Source: Candidatus Nanopelagicales bacterium (GTDB lineage: Bacteria; Actinomycetota; Actinomycetes; S36-B12). Taken from it: a stretch of DNA of 43,495 nt. The DNA lies in assembly GCA_028688835.1 (NCBI GenBank), contig JAQTXL010000005.1, forward strand, positions 1 to 43,495. Direction: 5' to 3'. This document shows, piece after piece, positions 41,586 through 43,495 of this stretch. The stretch's first letter is position 1; every line of letters begins with the position of its first letter. The position numbers and the translations under genes were made by a program. The notes beneath the pieces were generated by a model. The model ran no database searches. It was not told the DNA's origin and saw only the letters and a list, made by a program, of their open reading frames with translations.

Positions 41586-43495
41586 CTATTCGCCGCGAGC
41601 CTTGGCGATGATCTCCAGCTGCACGTTGGTCGGAACCTGCGCATAGGAGTCAAACTGCATGCTGTAGCTCGCTCGTCCCTGCGTGCGGCTGCGGAGGTCT
41701 CCCACGTAGCCGAACATCTCGGACAGCGGCACAACTGCCTTCACGACGCGAGCGCCGGAGCGCTCCTCCATGGCCTGGATCTGGCCACGACGTGAGTTGA
41801 GGTCACCGATGACGTCACCCATGAAGTCCTCAGGGGTGGTCACCTCGACAGCCATCATCGGCTCGAGGATCACGGCACCGGCCTTGCGAGCGGCCTCCTT
41901 GAACGCCATGGATCCGGCGATCTTGAAGGCGAGCTCGGATGAGTCGACATCGTGGTAGGCGCCGTCGGTCAGCGTGACCTTGACGTCGACCATCGGGTAG
42001 CCCGCGAGGACGCCGTTCTCCAGCGACTCCTGGCAGCCTGCGTCGACCGAGGGGATGTACTCCTTGGGGATGCGTCCGCCGGTCACCTTGTTGACGAAGG
42101 CGTAGCCGCCGCCCTCATCGGTGTTGGGCTCGAGGTCGATGATGACGCGACCGAACTGGCCCGAGCCGCCGGACTGCTTCTTGTGGGTGTAGTCGACCTT
42201 CTCGACGCGCTTGGTGATGGTCTCGCGGTAGGCGACCTGGGGCTTGCCCACGTTGGCCTCGACGCTGAACTCGCGCTTCATGCGGTCGACGAGCACCTCG
42301 AGGTGCAGCTCGCCCATGCCGCCGATGATGGTCTGGCCGGTCTCCTCGTCGGAGCGGACGTGGAAGGTCGGATCCTCCTCGGCAAGGCGCTGGATGGCGA
42401 CGCCGAGCTTGTCCTGGTCGCCCTTGGTCTTGGGCTCGATCGCGATGTGGATGACCGGCGCCGGGAAGGTCATGGACTCCAGGACCACCGGGTTGGACGG
42501 ATCGCACAGGGTCTCGCCCGTGGTGGTGTCCTTGAGGCCCATGACGGCCACGATGTCGCCAGCGCCGACCGAGTCGATCTCCTCGCGCTTGTTCGCGTGC
42601 ATCCGGTAGATCTTGCCGATGCGCTCCTTGCGGTCCTTCACGCTGTTGAGCACCGCAGTACCGGTGTTCAGGCGGCCGGAGTACACGCGCAGGTACGTGA
42701 GCTTGCCCAGGTGCGGGTCGGTCATGATCTTGAAGGCCAGGGCGGCGAACGGCTCGGAGTCGCTCGGCTTGCGCTCGATGATGACCTCTTCGTTGCCCAT
42801 CTTGTGGCCCTCGACGGCGGTGACGTCGAGCGGGCACGGCAGGTAGGCGACGACGGCGTCGAGCATGGGCTGGACGCCCTTGTTCTTGAACGCCGAGCCG
42901 GTCAGGATCGGGGTGAGCTTGTAGGCGAGGGTGGCGCGACGGATCGCGGCCTGGAGCTCCTCGGGCGCGAACTCCTCGCCGTCGAGGAACTTCTCCATGA
43001 TGGCGTCATCGGCCTCGGACAGGGTCTCGAGGAGCTTCTCGCGGTACTCGGCGGCCTGGTCGACGAGGTCGGCCGGGATCTCCTCGACCGCGTAGTCCTC
43101 GCCCTTCTGGGTCTCGCCGCGCCAGGTGAAGGCCTTCATGGTGATGAGGTCGACCACACCGAGGAAGCCGCCCTCGGCACCGATCGGCAGCTGCAGCACG
43201 AGCGGGGTGGCGCCCAGGCGCTCGACGATCATGTCGACGCAGCGGAAGAAGTCGGCACCCGTGCGGTCGAGCTTGTTCACGAAGCAGATGCGGGGGACGC
43301 TGTACTTGTCGGCCTGGCGCCAGACGGTCTCGGACTGCGGCTCGACGCCGGCGACGCCGTCGAACACCGTGACGGCACCGTCGAGCACGCGCAGCGAACG
43401 CTCGACCTCGACCGTGAAGTCGACGTGGCCCGGGGTGTCGATGATGTTGATGGTGTGGTCTTTCCAGACGCACGTGGTCGCAGCAGAGGTGATCG
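41586..43495 (-). CDS. fusA: Elongation factor G, 5' end truncated by window
   Basis: [50 protein letters not shown]; frame runs off the right edge. Confidence 0.97.
   Translation of the reverse strand, partial: ITSAATTCVWKDHTINIIDTPGHVDFTVEVERSLRVLDGAVTVFDGVAGVEPQSETVWRQADKYSVPRICFVNKLDRTGADFFRCVDMIVERLGATPLVLQLPIGAEGGFLGVVDLITMKAFTWRGETQKGEDYAVEEIPADLVDQAAEYREKLLETLSEADDAIMEKFLDGEEFAPEELQAAIRRATLAYKLTPILTGSAFKNKGVQPMLDAVVAYLPCPLDVTAVEGHKMGNEEVIIERKPSDSEPFAALAFKIMTDPHLGKLTYLRVYSGRLNTGTAVLNSVKDRKERIGKIYRMHANKREEIDSVGAGDIVAVMGLKDTTTGETLCDPSNPVVLESMTFPAPVIHIAIEPKTKGDQDKLGVAIQRLAEEDPTFHVRSDEETGQTIIGGMGELHLEVLVDRMKREFSVEANVGKPQVAYRETITKRVEKVDYTHKKQSGGSGQFGRVIIDLEPNTDEGGGYAFVNKVTGGRIPKEYIPSVDAGCQESLENGVLAGYPMVDVKVTLTDGAYHDVDSSELAFKIAGSMAFKEAARKAGAVILEPMMAVEVTTPEDFMGDVIGDLNSRRGQIQAMEERSGARVVKAVVPLSEMFGYVGDLRSRTQGRASYSMQFDSYAQVPTNVQLEIIAKARGE

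Overview
High-GC Actinomycetota-type window. Most of it is the minus-strand ribosomal-protein supercluster: fusA(partial)-tuf-rpsJ-rplCDWB-rpsS-rplV-rpsC-rplP-rpmC-rpsQ-rplNXE-rpsN-rpsH-rplFR-rpsE-rpmD-rplO-secY-adk-map, then infA-rpmJ-rpsMKD-rpoA-rplQ-truA, then rplM-rpsI-glmM-glmS(partial). About 16 kb of accessory genes separate map from infA. The core of this accessory block (13749..26402) is a divergent, translationally coupled catabolic island. Its minus arm encodes a BMP-type ABC transporter core (ATPase plus two permeases), a DUF2877/AllH-like protein, an FdrA/AllF-like protein, a DUF1116/AllG-like protein and a carbamate kinase. Its plus arm encodes a BMP lipoprotein, an isochorismatase-fold protein that has lost all three catalytic residues, an intact biuret-amidohydrolase-like cysteine hydrolase, and an AtzF-type allophanate hydrolase. 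The layout suggests import and breakdown of an unknown ureide or carbamoyl compound by a phosphorolytic, ATP-yielding branch (carbamoyl phosphate to carbamate kinase) together with a hydrolytic branch (allophanate to NH3 and CO2). The substrate is not known. Other items worth checking are a possible four-way-junction RNA between rpmJ and rpsM, a possible three-way-junction leader upstream of infA, a PHO-box-like repeat upstream of a PhoX-like gene, and a mirror-image double TetR operator. All calls come from reading the sequence and the supplied ORF track; no database search was run.
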